From Acidobacteriaceae bacterium TAA 166 (GTDB lineage: Bacteria; Acidobacteriota; Terriglobia; Terriglobales; Acidobacteriaceae), in NCBI GenBank assembly GCA_000421065.1, contig ATWD01000001.1:1232001-1296000 (forward strand): 64,000 bases of DNA. The letters run 5' to 3'. Positions 25,891 through 34,604 of the stretch are shown one piece after another (positions within the stretch are counted from its first letter, which is position 1; every line of letters begins with the position of its first letter). The notes beneath the pieces are model-generated. The model was not told the DNA's origin and searched no databases. It was given only the letters and a program-made list of their open reading frames with translations. The translations under genes were made by a program, and so were the position numbers.

Positions 25891-26131
25891 AAGACGATGG
25901 CCTGCCGGCCGGGCCCACTACGCGTGGGGGCGGTCACTTCGTGACGCGTATTTGCCCTTCGGGTTGGCGGCTCCCGTTGGTCGCTTGGAAACATTCTTGC
26001 GCCGAACCGGAGGGAGGCCCAGGGCGAAGCCGGTATACGCGTCACGAAGTGACCGCTCGTACCGGGGTCCCCACAAACAGGTCTTCGTTTGTGGGGTGGC
26101 CGAGTATAGTGGGCCCGCGCGGCAGCGCCCG
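25891..26131 (+). repeat. Longest copy (d) of the dispersed palindromic repeat
   Basis: It begins AAGACGATGGCCTGCCGGCC and ends GTGGGCCCGCGCGGCAGCGC. Both inner arms are present (GCGGTCACTTCGTGACGCGT and ACGCGTCACGAAGTGACCGC). At about 26067-26098 the right arm carries an extra hairpin, CCCCACAAACAGG...TTTGTGGGG, absent from other copies. It fills most of the 408-bp gap between two plus-strand genes. Confidence 0.9.
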
Positions 26132-26285
26132 CTTTACATATGAGCCGCAATTCAACTACGCTTTCCGCGCAGCACGACGAACGCATTGGCGAAGACCTGC
26201 AACCTCGGAGCGAGAAGCTATGTTTTAATGACAGAAGCTGCTTTCTCGATCCGAAAAGAAGACGCAGGGAGAAGACAAGAGACCC

Positions 26286-26570
26286 ATGGCGAACACGCTG
26301 CTGCCCATCGAAGAACGGAACCTGACCCCGGAAGAGGTCGAACACCTGGATCGCCGCCGCCGTCGCGGTCAGCTCTTTCTGGTGATCGGCTGCCAGTGCC
26401 TCATCGTCTTCACCCTGGTAACGCTCTGGGCAGGACAGGACTGGACGCTCTCGCCGGGCATGGCGCACCCCATGGTCTACTGGGATGCCATCACGGGAAC
26501 CCTGGCGGCGATCTTCCTTCTCAACGGCATTCGGCTGCGCCGCGGCTCCAACGAGTTCATCAGCTACTAA
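26286..26570 (+). CDS. Small two-helix membrane protein
   Basis: A 94-residue protein. A cytoplasmic basic segment (EEVEHLDRRRRRGQ) is followed by a first helix (LFLVIGCQCLIVFTLVTLWAG) and a second (AITGTLAAIFLLNGIRL), and it ends RRGSNEFISY. I do not recognise a family. It lies 82 bp upstream of the FeS oxidoreductase gene on the same strand, so it may belong to that transcription unit, but its role is unknown. GGGAGAAGA precedes the start at a loose distance. Confidence 0.65.
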   Translation: MANTLLPIEERNLTPEEVEHLDRRRRRGQLFLVIGCQCLIVFTLVTLWAGQDWTLSPGMAHPMVYWDAITGTLAAIFLLNGIRLRRGSNEFISY

Positions 26571-26652
26571 GAACCTCGTCGGCCTCGGAAGATTGTTCGG
26601 TGAAGCGAGCGCAAGGCGTCAGAAGTGATGCCTCACTCGCGGACAGGCTCGA

Positions 26653-28662
26653 ATGGTGAGAGAGGTGCTTCAGGTGGCTGTCGTGGCCCGCATGTCCGCG
26701 GGCTCTGTTCCTCTTCTCCAGCTTCCTGCCCCACATCCCCCTTCCAGGCTGGCTGAACCCGGGCAGTTTTCCGGGATCGAGTCGACGTTTCTTGCCCTCC
26801 TGATCTTTGTCTCGGCCGGCCTCTTCCTCTGGCGCTTCGGCCCTATCCTCTGCACCATCCTTCGCTCGAAGAAAGCCCCCTCCTTCTCGCTGAGCCCCCT
26901 TGGCGGCCGCGTCTGGAACTTCTTCTGGGAGGTTCTCTGCCAGGGCAAGGTCATCCGGCAACGTCCCCTGCCCGGCCTCGCCCATGCCTTCGTTTTCTGG
27001 GGATTCCTGGCCTTCGCCGTGGTCAGCCTCAACCACCTTGCTACCGGCTTCAGTCTGGGCTTCTTTCCTCCCACCAGCATCGTGGGCCGCTTTTACTTCG
27101 TCTTCGCCGCCGTATGGGCTCTGCTGGTGGCCATCTCGATCGCCGGTCTCTTCGTCCGTCGCTTCTTCGTGCGTCCCGTCTGGCTGGGCGAAAAGCTCTC
27201 CTACGAGTCCGGCTTCATCGCGCTTCTCATCTTCCTCCTGATGGTCACCTACCTCGGAGCCTTCTTTGTCGCCGACGGCTCGACCGCAGCGAAGGCCCTG
27301 TGGTGGGTCCACACGTTATCCCTGCTGGTCTTCCTCCCGCTGATCCCGCATACCAAGCACCTGCACCTGGTCCTGAGCCCGGTCACCGTCTTTCTCAAGA
27401 ACGACGGCTTCTCCAAAATCCCTTCGCTTCAGGGCGACGAAGACTTCGGTCTGGTTGCAGGCAAGGACCTCACCCAGATCATCTCACTCCAGACCTACAG
27501 CTGCGTCGAGTGCGGCCGCTGCACCGAGCACTGCCCTGCCGCCAACACCGGCAAGGTCCTCAATCCGAAGGAGATCGTCCTCGGCCTGCGCACTTACCTC
27601 AACGAGTTTGGCCCCGCCTCCGACACCGCGCTGCTGACCGAATCCCGCATCGCCTCGCCCGACAATCCGCCCGCAAAGTACCTCAGCATGAAGGCCGCCT
27701 TCGAGTGCACCACCTGCGGGAGCTGCGAGTATCAGTGCCCGGTCGGCATCCAGCATCTTCCTGTGATTATTGGACTTCGCCGCGGAGCGACCAACACCGG
27801 AGCGTGGGAGGACAGCTACGGCACCAAGCTCTTCCTCGCCCTCGAAAAGAACGGCAACGCCCTGGGGATGAGCTCGACCGAGCGCGACAAGTTCGTCCAG
27901 AAGCAGGGCTTCCCCATCTTCGACGGCAGCCAGGAGTACTGCCTTTGGCTGGGCTGCATGGGTGGCTACGACCCCAAGGGCCGCGAGATTATCGCTGACT
28001 TCGCCCGCGTGATGCGGTACCTGGGCACGAGCTTCGGCGTGCTCAAGAAAGAAAAATGTACCGGCGACCCCGCCCGCCGCCTGGGCAACGACCTCGTCTT
28101 CCAGACCTTGGCCGAAAGCGGTCTGAAGACGTTCGAGATGGCCAAGGTCCAGAAGATCGTCGCCATCTGCCCGCACTGCGTCCGTACCATCGCCACCGAC
28201 TGGCGCGAGTTCGGCGTCGCACCAGAGATTGAGCATCACTCCGAGTTCATGGCCCGGCACAAGGATAGGCTGCCGAAGCAGACCGGCGACAGCATCGTCT
28301 ATCATGACCCCTGCTATCTAGGCCGCTATCGCGATATCTACGAGGAGCCCCGCGCCGTCGTCGCGCAGGCCGGGTCGCTGGTAGAGGCACCCCGGTCGCA
28401 CGAGCGCAGCTTCTGCTGCGGCGCTGGAGGAGGACTCGTCTTCCTCGGCGAGGAACAGGGCGAGCGCGTCAGCCATGTCCGCGCGGAGGAGCTGGTCTCG
28501 ACCGGAGCCGACATCGTCGGGACCGCCTGCCCGTTCTGCAATACCATGTTCCGCGATGCGATGTCGGCGGTCAGCGAAGCGCCGCCTAAGCTTCTGGATA
28601 TAGCCCAGTTGACCGCACGCGCCCTGCCGGCATCCGAGTCACAGGGACCGCAGCCGTTTTAA
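26653..28662 (+). CDS. Membrane FeS oxidoreductase, ETF:menaquinone oxidoreductase type
   Basis: A 669-residue fusion protein. Residues about 30-250 form a NarI-like cytochrome-b-type domain with about 5-6 membrane helices (FIALLIFLLMVTYLGAFFVAD). Then comes a dicluster 4Fe-4S ferredoxin domain (CVECGRCTEHCPA and CTTCGSCEYQCPV) and two CCG/heterodisulfide-reductase-like modules (CLWLGCMGGYDP, AICPHCVRT, HDPCYLGRY, SFCCGAGGG). Proteins of this build encoded next to etfBA move electrons from acyl-CoA dehydrogenases through ETF into the (mena)quinone pool (the EMO type described in Geobacter). etfB starts 47 bp downstream. The start is GTG/ATG-uncertain: the frame opens at 26653, but homology begins some 30 residues later. 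Confidence 0.87.
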   Translation: MVREVLQVAVVARMSAGSVPLLQLPAPHPPSRLAEPGQFSGIESTFLALLIFVSAGLFLWRFGPILCTILRSKKAPSFSLSPLGGRVWNFFWEVLCQGKVIRQRPLPGLAHAFVFWGFLAFAVVSLNHLATGFSLGFFPPTSIVGRFYFVFAAVWALLVAISIAGLFVRRFFVRPVWLGEKLSYESGFIALLIFLLMVTYLGAFFVADGSTAAKALWWVHTLSLLVFLPLIPHTKHLHLVLSPVTVFLKNDGFSKIPSLQGDEDFGLVAGKDLTQIISLQTYSCVECGRCTEHCPAANTGKVLNPKEIVLGLRTYLNEFGPASDTALLTESRIASPDNPPAKYLSMKAAFECTTCGSCEYQCPVGIQHLPVIIGLRRGATNTGAWEDSYGTKLFLALEKNGNALGMSSTERDKFVQKQGFPIFDGSQEYCLWLGCMGGYDPKGREIIADFARVMRYLGTSFGVLKKEKCTGDPARRLGNDLVFQTLAESGLKTFEMAKVQKIVAICPHCVRTIATDWREFGVAPEIEHHSEFMARHKDRLPKQTGDSIVYHDPCYLGRYRDIYEEPRAVVAQAGSLVEAPRSHERSFCCGAGGGLVFLGEEQGERVSHVRAEELVSTGADIVGTACPFCNTMFRDAMSAVSEAPPKLLDIAQLTARALPASESQGPQPF

Positions 28663-28709
28663 CGCAGACTCCAGATGGGCACCGTCGCAATCTCGCAGGA
28701 GGAGAATCA

Positions 28710-29477
28710 GTGAAGATCGTCGTAGCCATCAAGCAGGTGCCTGAGCGGGATGCTCCGGTCCACATCGCCGCCGAGGGCCGGTGGATCGACGAGGGCGACC
28801 TGAACTACACCATCAACGAGCCCGACGCCTACGCCCTCGAAGAGGCTCTGCATCTGAAGGAGAAGGTCGGTTCAGGCGAGGTGATCGTAGTCTGCGCCGG
28901 GCCGGAACGCGTCCAGAGCACCCTGCGCGAGGCGCTGGCTAAAGGGGCCGACCGCGCCATCCACATCGAGGCCGACGATCTCGGCTCTCGGGATACCCTG
29001 GGCATCGCCCAGATCCTCGCCGAGGCGATCAAGACCGAATCTCCCGACCTGGTCCTCACCGGGCTGCAGTCCGACGATCTCGGCCTCGGCCAGACTGGCG
29101 TGGTTCTTGCCGAGTTGATCGGAGTTCCGCACGCGACCATCATCCTGCAGGTCGAGCCCTCGGGAGACGGCATCAAAGTCAAACGCGAGCTCGAGGACGG
29201 ATGGTTCCAGCATGTCGAGATGCCTCTGCCCGCGCTGCTGACCATTCAATCCGGCGGCAACAAGCTGCGTTACGCCACCCTGATGGGGATTAAGAAGGCC
29301 AAGACCAAGGAGCTGAAGACGGTTGCCGCTGCGGCCTCCAGTGGTGCGCCGTCCATCACGCTCGAGCGCGTGTACCTGCCGGAGAAGCAGAAGAAGACCG
29401 AGATGTTGACCGGCTCCCCGGCAGAGGTTGCGGCCAAGATCGTCGAGAAGCTGAAGTTTGAGGTGAGGGTGCTATGA
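28710..29477 (+). CDS. etfB: Electron transfer flavoprotein subunit beta
   Basis: A 255-residue ETF beta subunit, which with EtfA carries FAD and AMP and collects electrons from acyl-CoA and other dehydrogenases. The N-terminus MKIVVAIKQVPERDAPVHI, INEPDAYALEEALHLKEK and the segment GLQSDDLGLGQTGVVLAELIG are family signatures. The start is GTG with an excellent AGGAGG about 6 nt upstream. The stop overlaps the etfA start (ATGA). The placement behind the FeS oxidoreductase gives a complete route from ETF to quinone. Confidence 0.95.
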   Translation: MKIVVAIKQVPERDAPVHIAAEGRWIDEGDLNYTINEPDAYALEEALHLKEKVGSGEVIVVCAGPERVQSTLREALAKGADRAIHIEADDLGSRDTLGIAQILAEAIKTESPDLVLTGLQSDDLGLGQTGVVLAELIGVPHATIILQVEPSGDGIKVKRELEDGWFQHVEMPLPALLTIQSGGNKLRYATLMGIKKAKTKELKTVAAAASSGAPSITLERVYLPEKQKKTEMLTGSPAEVAAKIVEKLKFEVRVL

Positions 29478-30466
29478 GCGGAGTTCTGGTGGTGATGGAA
29501 CAGCGCGGCGGCAAGTGGAACCGCATGAGCTTCGAGGCTCTCGCCGCGGGCCAGCAGCTCGCCGCAAAGCTGGGAGTCGAGTGCTCGGCAGCAGTGATGG
29601 GTGGACCAGGCGTAGATGCGCTGGCCACCAAGCTTACTTCGAAGAAGCTCGCCAAGGCATATACCGTGCAGCATGATCTGCTCATGGACTACACCGCCGA
29701 CGGCTATATCGCGGCTCTTCAGCAGTTGATCGAGCATGCAGGGCCTGACTACATCCTCTTCCCCCACACCTATCAGGTGCGCGACTTCGCTCCTGCCCTT
29801 GCGACGCGTTTCAAACAGGTGCTGATCAGCGATGTCATCGCGATTGGCCATGATTCCGTCGGCTCTGCGGGACCGATCTTCGTCCGTCAGCTGTTCCAGG
29901 GCAGGCTCAACGGCAACTACCGGCATGCGGCCTCCGGCCCCTGCTTCGTCTCGGTGCAGGCCGGAACCTTCCGGGGCGACGCCGTCGAAGAAGGAACTGC
30001 CTCAGCGGAAAGCTTCTCCCCGCAGCTGACGCCCGACCAGCTGCGATCGAAGCCCGGCGAGCCCTTTCGCGAGGCCGCCCAGACCGTCGATCTGAGCTCC
30101 GCCCCGGTGATCGTCTCGGTAGGGCGCGGCATCGGCGAGCAGGAGAATCTCGGGATCGTCGAGGAACTGGCCCAAGCGCTGGGAGCAGAGCTGGCCGCCT
30201 CGCGGCCCATCTGCGACAACGGCTGGCTGCCGATGGAGCGGCAGGTGGGAAGCTCCGGCCAGACGGTCGCACCGAAGCTCTACCTCGCTGTGGGAATCTC
30301 GGGAGCGATCCAGCATCTGGTGGGAATGAAGGGCTCGAAGTCCATCCTCGCCATCAATAAGGACAAGAACGCGCCGATCTTCGAGGTCGCGGATTACGGT
30401 GTCGTCGGCGATCTCTTCGAGATCGTCCCGGAGCTGACGAAGGCCATTCAGGCCGCAAAGGCCTGA
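29474..30466 (+). CDS. etfA: Electron transfer flavoprotein subunit alpha
   Basis: A 330-residue ETF alpha subunit. The N-terminal domain ([29 protein letters not shown]) is followed by the C-terminal FAD-binding domain with [72 protein letters not shown] sequence and [32 protein letters not shown]. All FAD-site elements (GRG, SRP, GxSG, NKD) are present. It overlaps etfB by 4 nt. It ends about 180 bp before moaA, which probably has its own promoter. Confidence 0.95.
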   Translation: MSGVLVVMEQRGGKWNRMSFEALAAGQQLAAKLGVECSAAVMGGPGVDALATKLTSKKLAKAYTVQHDLLMDYTADGYIAALQQLIEHAGPDYILFPHTYQVRDFAPALATRFKQVLISDVIAIGHDSVGSAGPIFVRQLFQGRLNGNYRHAASGPCFVSVQAGTFRGDAVEEGTASAESFSPQLTPDQLRSKPGEPFREAAQTVDLSSAPVIVSVGRGIGEQENLGIVEELAQALGAELAASRPICDNGWLPMERQVGSSGQTVAPKLYLAVGISGAIQHLVGMKGSKSILAINKDKNAPIFEVADYGVVGDLFEIVPELTKAIQAAKA

Positions 30467-30540
30467 CCTGGCGCTGCCCGCTCTTCTCCCTGTTCAGCGA
30501 GACCAGATCGGAGGGATCGCGATTCCCTTGCGTTGCGTTC

Positions 30541-30634
30541 TATACTGAAAGACTGAAGGCTTTGCTCCTCCTGCTTCACTTTCAAGGCCGCGCATCCAAG
30601 ATCCAATATGTATTGATTTTCGGATATGTATTGA
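30541..30634 (+). promoter_or_regulatory. Putative moaA upstream control region with an 18-bp-period direct repeat
   Basis: A TATACT (30541-30546) could be a -10 box, but its -35 is weak. Closer to moaA, ATATGTATTGA occurs twice (30606-30616 and 30624-30634) with an 18-bp period. No molybdenum-cofactor riboswitch is recognisable. Confidence 0.3.
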
Positions 30635-30647
30635 CATTGAAAAGGCC

Positions 30648-31727
30648 ATGGCGACCCTCTCCTTCCCTCGACCGCAAGCTGCGACCCTGGCCGGTGAGCC
30701 TCGGCAGGAACGTCTGCGCGACCGCTTTGGCCGCGCCATCACGGACCTGCGCCTCTCCGTCACGGACCGCTGCAACTATCGCTGCGTCTACTGCCGCACG
30801 GGAGAGGAGGGAGCGATTTACTCCGAGCTCGCGACCGAAGATTACCTGCGCATGGCGCGGATCCTGATCTCGCTCGGCATCGAGAAGATTCGACTTACCG
30901 GAGGAGAGCCTTTACTGCGGTCCGGTCTGGTGGAGATGGTGCGGGAGTTGGCGGAGCTGCGTACGGCCTTTCTTCCAGATGGAACTCCGACTGCCACAGG
31001 GCAGCCGGTCGATCTGGCGCTGACGACGAACGGCCATCTGCTCGATCTGCTCGCCGAGCCTTTGAAGCGGGCCGGACTGGGACGCGTGACCGTCAGCATG
31101 GACGCGGTCGAGCCGGAGACCTTCGCCGCGATCACGCGGGTTCCGAAGAGTTTCGAGCGCGTTCTCTCCGGCGTTCGGAAGGCGGCGGAGGTCGGCCTCG
31201 GCCCGGTCAAGATCAACTGCGTTCTGCTGCGCGGCTTCAACGATCACCAGATCGAGGCCTTCGCCGAGTTCTCGCGCCGCGAGAGCGTGATCGTGCGGTT
31301 TATCGAGTTCATGCCGCTTGAAGAAGATCGTAGCTGGAGACCGGATACCGTCGTCCGTATGGAGGAGCTGATCGATCGCCTCAACGCCTTTCGCCCCCTG
31401 GTGGAGCTGCCTCCCCATGCGGCCAGCGAGACAGCGCGGCGATACACCTTCGACGATGGATTGGGCGAGATCGGCGTCATCGCTCCTGTCTCGCGGCCCT
31501 TCTGCGGCCACTGCAGCCGCATCCGCATCACGTCGGACGGCAAGCTGCGCACGTGTCTGTTCTCGCAGAGCGACTATGACCTTTACGGAAGGATGCTGCG
31601 CGGTGGAACCGATGAGGAGCTGCGAGCGTATATCCGTGAGATTGTGTTTCAGAAAGAAGAACGTCATCACATCGGGGAACCGGGGTTCGAGAAACCCTCG
31701 CGCAACATGGTTCACATCGGTGGGTGA
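30648..31727 (+). CDS. moaA: GTP 3',8-cyclase (molybdenum cofactor synthesis)
   Basis: A 359-residue radical SAM enzyme that converts GTP to 3',8-cyclo-GTP, the first committed step of molybdopterin synthesis. The N-terminal cluster motif is CNYRCVYC (C42, C46, C49). The GGEP motif is in LTGGEPLLRSGLVEM. The C-terminal cluster comes from PFCGHCSRIRITSDGKLRTC. The protein ends in Gly-Gly, the tail known to be needed for MoaA activity. A short insert (PDGTPTATGQPVD) sits after the GGEP region. No other moa or moe gene is nearby. The stop abuts the following GAF-GGDEF gene. Confidence 0.95.
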   Translation: MATLSFPRPQAATLAGEPRQERLRDRFGRAITDLRLSVTDRCNYRCVYCRTGEEGAIYSELATEDYLRMARILISLGIEKIRLTGGEPLLRSGLVEMVRELAELRTAFLPDGTPTATGQPVDLALTTNGHLLDLLAEPLKRAGLGRVTVSMDAVEPETFAAITRVPKSFERVLSGVRKAAEVGLGPVKINCVLLRGFNDHQIEAFAEFSRRESVIVRFIEFMPLEEDRSWRPDTVVRMEELIDRLNAFRPLVELPPHAASETARRYTFDDGLGEIGVIAPVSRPFCGHCSRIRITSDGKLRTCLFSQSDYDLYGRMLRGGTDEELRAYIREIVFQKEERHHIGEPGFEKPSRNMVHIGG

Positions 31728-31804
31728 GATTTGCTGTGACTCCTTCCTTTCTATCCCTTCGTGGGGCAGGAGGCAGGACCTGGGTTCGATTGAAAGAGGG
31801 ATCT

Positions 31805-32878
31805 GTGTTGAAAGAACGGCGCCCGTTCGAGGTGATCGATAGCCGTCAGCTGGACCACCTTCGGGTGTTCCACGATGTGGCTCGCGCGTTGACATCGAGC
31901 CTGGAGCTTGAAGAGATTTTGAGCGCGATCATGAACAAGATGGCGCAGTTCTTCGGGCCCGAGCGATGGTCGATGCTGATGGTTGACGAAAAGACGAATC
32001 AGCTGTTTTATGCGATCGCAGTCGGCGAGAACGCGGAGAGCCTGCGCGGCCTGCGCGTCCCCATCGGCGAGGGGGTCGCCGGGTGGGTCGCCCAGACGGG
32101 AAATCCTCTGGTGGTGCCGGACGTTCGGCTGGATCCGCACTGGGCAGCGTTCGCGGCCAAACATCCGGACCTCAACATCCAGTCGATCGCCTGCGTTCCG
32201 GTGCGCTCCGGGGACAAGACGCTGGGCGTCATCCAGCTGCTGAACAGCAAGCTCGACCTGCTCTCGGAGTACTCGATCTCGTTCCTGCGCATCCTGTGCG
32301 ACTATGCCGCGATTGCGATTCAGAATGCGCGGTCGATGACGCTGATTCAGGAGCTGACGATCACCGACGACTGTACGGGGCTCTTCAATGCGAGGCATCT
32401 GTACACCATGATCGAAGAGGAGGTCGCGAAGAAGGGGGAGTTCAGCCTTCTGTTTATCGACCTCGACCGGTTCAAGTCGGTCAACGATACGCATGGGCAT
32501 TTGATCGGAAGCCGCCTGCTGTCGGAGGTCGGCAACCTGATGCGAAGGTCGCTGGGGCCGGCGAGCTCGGCGTTCCGCTATGGCGGCGATGAATTTGTCG
32601 CCATGTTCCCGGGCCTGGGCAAGACGGCCGCGCTCGCGGCGACCCTGACGCTCTATGAGGATCTCCGCCGCAGCCGTTTTCTCGAGGGCGCAGGGCTCTC
32701 TCTGGGTCTTTCGGGAAGCTTCGGCCTTGCGACCTTCCCGGAGGACGCAAACACGGTGCAGACTATCCTGCGCGCCGCCGACGAGATGATGTACGCCGCC
32801 AAGACGACTCGGGACAACATCGCCGTCGCGGGCCAGGGACTGTTAATGAACCGGCCCAAGCTGCCGGGGTCGCGCTAG
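31805..32878 (+). CDS. GAF-domain diguanylate cyclase (GGDEF)
   Basis: A 357-residue cytoplasmic signalling protein. A GAF domain (about 20-180: LTSSLELEEILSAIMNKMAQFF, PIGEGVAGWVAQTGNPLVVPDV, SIACVPVRSGDKTLGVIQLLNS) is fused to a GGDEF domain (about 195-345: DDCTGLFNARHLYTMIEEEV, LLFIDLDRFKSVNDTHGHLIG, active site YGGDEFVAMFP). The intact GGDEF suggests c-di-GMP synthesis from two GTP. I see no clear RxxD I-site upstream of it. The frame is open from GTG 31724, overlapping the moaA stop, but GAGGG at 31796-31800 favours GTG 31805 or TTG 31808. Confidence 0.87.
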   Translation: MLKERRPFEVIDSRQLDHLRVFHDVARALTSSLELEEILSAIMNKMAQFFGPERWSMLMVDEKTNQLFYAIAVGENAESLRGLRVPIGEGVAGWVAQTGNPLVVPDVRLDPHWAAFAAKHPDLNIQSIACVPVRSGDKTLGVIQLLNSKLDLLSEYSISFLRILCDYAAIAIQNARSMTLIQELTITDDCTGLFNARHLYTMIEEEVAKKGEFSLLFIDLDRFKSVNDTHGHLIGSRLLSEVGNLMRRSLGPASSAFRYGGDEFVAMFPGLGKTAALAATLTLYEDLRRSRFLEGAGLSLGLSGSFGLATFPEDANTVQTILRAADEMMYAAKTTRDNIAVAGQGLLMNRPKLPGSR

Positions 32879-32893
32879 GGCGCGTCGAGATAA

Positions 32894-32925
32894 AAGGCAA
32901 GCGCTGCCGCGGGGGCCATCGCCTT
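32894..32925. repeat. Mini copy (l) of the dispersed palindromic repeat
   Basis: AAGGCAAGCGCTGCCGCG joined to GGGGCCATCGCCTT, that is, the two outer ends of the family element with the interior missing. It lies between convergent genes and touches the stop of the minus-strand gene. Confidence 0.6.
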
Positions 32926-33991
32926 ACTGATCCGGACGCCGCGGCGTCAGCGCGAAGGGACGCTTCGGCTGTGGCAGAATCGCGTCGCGATTGGCGGGCG
33001 CCGCGGGATGGATCCCGAAGTCCCAGACGCCGAGGTTGACCTCGCGGTCCGAGAGCACCTCCATCAGGGCGTACTCGCCGAAAGTGAGGGACTGGCGTGG
33101 GGTGAGCTTCATCCAGTGGCCGCCGGGAAGCACCTCGACGGCAGTCTCGACGACGTCCTCATCCCGTTTTACCCCGCCCAGCATGCCGATCTGGAACGAG
33201 GAGACGATGCGCGATCCGGTACGCACATCGGCTCGCACAATGACGTAACGGCTCGCGGTGGGGTCGAAGGGAGCGTCTTTGATGGCGCTCGAAGCTCCGT
33301 GAGTATCGACCGTGATCGGAGTGCTGCCATCGGGCTTAACTGCCTCTCCCAGACGGATGTAGATCACCGGGGTATCGACGTGCAGCTGCACCAGGGAGCG
33401 CTCTCCCTTGATCTGCACCAGTTGGTGCGAGCTCGAGAGCGGATTGACCACGGCCTTCAGGATGTTGTGCGCCGTGTTGTGGTTCAGCTCGCCGTCGGAC
33501 TGCGCCAGGGGTACGAGCTGCGGCTGCCCCTGGAAGGTGTCGAAGGCCAGTATGTTGTCGAGGTCCGGCAGGCGCAGGTCGGGCGCGACCTCGGGGGTCA
33601 TCGCGGCTCGATCGGCCTCCTCCTTGAGCAGCTCAGGGTCGATCGCCGGTGCGGAGCCGGGCGACGGGGAGCCGTCCCCAGCCTGCTGGGAGTGGCGCTG
33701 CTCCCAGCGCTTGGTGGCATCGAAGTCGACCAGGTTGGCGGGAATCTCCTCCTCCGCTCCCCCGCGCTCGGCCGAGACGTACCGGACTATATCGCCAACC
33801 ATGCGGTAACTCATGACAATCTGGTAGCTTCCGTCCTTCAGAATCAGACGAGTACGGTGCGGAGTAGAGGCCTCGGCCGGCGGCAGCGGTCTTTGCCCGG
33901 ACTGTGCCGCCAGGACCAGCCCTCCGGCGCACGAGACCGCAAAGAGCAGCAAAACAAGGAACTTTGTGCAAACAAGCTTCGTCTTATTCAT
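32924..33991 (-). CDS. Hypothetical exported protein
   Basis: A 355-residue protein with a signal peptide or N-terminal anchor (VCTKFLVLLLFAVSCAGGLVLA). It starts in its mature part with LILKDGSYQIVMSYRMVGDIVRYVSAERGGAEEEIPANLVDFDAT, a short domain that recurs in acidobacterial exported proteins. Low-complexity sequence (about 110-150) follows, then a beta-rich C-terminal domain (LVQLHVDTPVIYIRLGEA, SRYVIVRADVRTGSRIVSSFQIGMLGG). No catalytic motif is evident and no function is proposed. GTG 34006 is an alternative start; ATG 33991 gives a cleaner signal peptide (MNKTKLVC). Confidence 0.75.
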   Translation of the reverse strand: MNKTKLVCTKFLVLLLFAVSCAGGLVLAAQSGQRPLPPAEASTPHRTRLILKDGSYQIVMSYRMVGDIVRYVSAERGGAEEEIPANLVDFDATKRWEQRHSQQAGDGSPSPGSAPAIDPELLKEEADRAAMTPEVAPDLRLPDLDNILAFDTFQGQPQLVPLAQSDGELNHNTAHNILKAVVNPLSSSHQLVQIKGERSLVQLHVDTPVIYIRLGEAVKPDGSTPITVDTHGASSAIKDAPFDPTASRYVIVRADVRTGSRIVSSFQIGMLGGVKRDEDVVETAVEVLPGGHWMKLTPRQSLTFGEYALMEVLSDREVNLGVWDFGIHPAAPANRDAILPQPKRPFALTPRRPDQ

Positions 33992-34117
33992 AGAACCTGA
34001 TTCCACAGTGTAGCGGCAGCCACTCGATTAGACGGTGGCTTGCGGCGAAGAGCATGGGGCCGCCGATTTGGGAGTTGGCCCTGGTTTGTGCTAAACAGGA
34101 GAGATAGACGCTCCTTA

Positions 34118-34480
34118 ATGCGAACGCTTTTCCAACTCGGTCTGCGGGAACACCGTCCTCTCTGGCTGCGCGTGCTGGCCCTGTTTTGCATCGTCGCCGT
34201 CTGTGCCATGAGCACCGCGCAGATCGCGCACACCCATGCCGGGTCTCATCCGTTAAAGCAGAGTTCGCACCACAACGCCCCCACAACGGACGATCATTGT
34301 CCCTTGTGCGTGGCCATGCACTCAGCACTGGCGGCCCCCCAGCACTATGCTCCCGAACCGACTCTCACGACCCATCGGCTGGACTCTGTCGCTGCGGAAG
34401 CGGCCCGTATCTTCCGCTGGCGCTTCCAGATGGCCTCGCGTCCCCCACCTGCCGGAGACATCGCCCAGCTCCACGGCTAG
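34118..34480 (+). CDS. His/Cys-rich DUF2946-like small exported protein
   Basis: A 120-residue protein. After REHRPLWLR there is one hydrophobic helix (VLALFCIVAVCAMSTAQIA), then a His-rich stretch (HTHAGSH, SSHHN) and the motif DDHCPLCVAMHSALA. This is the pattern of DUF2946-type periplasmic proteins often found beside metal-related TonB receptors. Metal binding is inferred from the His and Cys residues. The frame extends to 34040, but ATG 34118 directly precedes the compact protein. It lies 124 bp upstream of the TonB-dependent receptor and is probably co-transcribed with it. Confidence 0.7.
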   Translation: MRTLFQLGLREHRPLWLRVLALFCIVAVCAMSTAQIAHTHAGSHPLKQSSHHNAPTTDDHCPLCVAMHSALAAPQHYAPEPTLTTHRLDSVAAEAARIFRWRFQMASRPPPAGDIAQLHG

Positions 34481-34604
34481 TCCCGCAGGTCACGAACGTT
34501 CCGGAAGCACTCCATCAAGTCCCCGAACCATCGTTCCCTGTCCTCGTCAGCGGCATCTCTTTTCGATTGCCTCTCTCTTCCAAGTACGACAGGAGTCTTC
34601 TCTT

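Noticed and set aside
30467..30647. Molybdenum-cofactor riboswitch before moaA
   Set aside because: The upstream region is short and shows no recognisable riboswitch core; only a direct repeat is seen.
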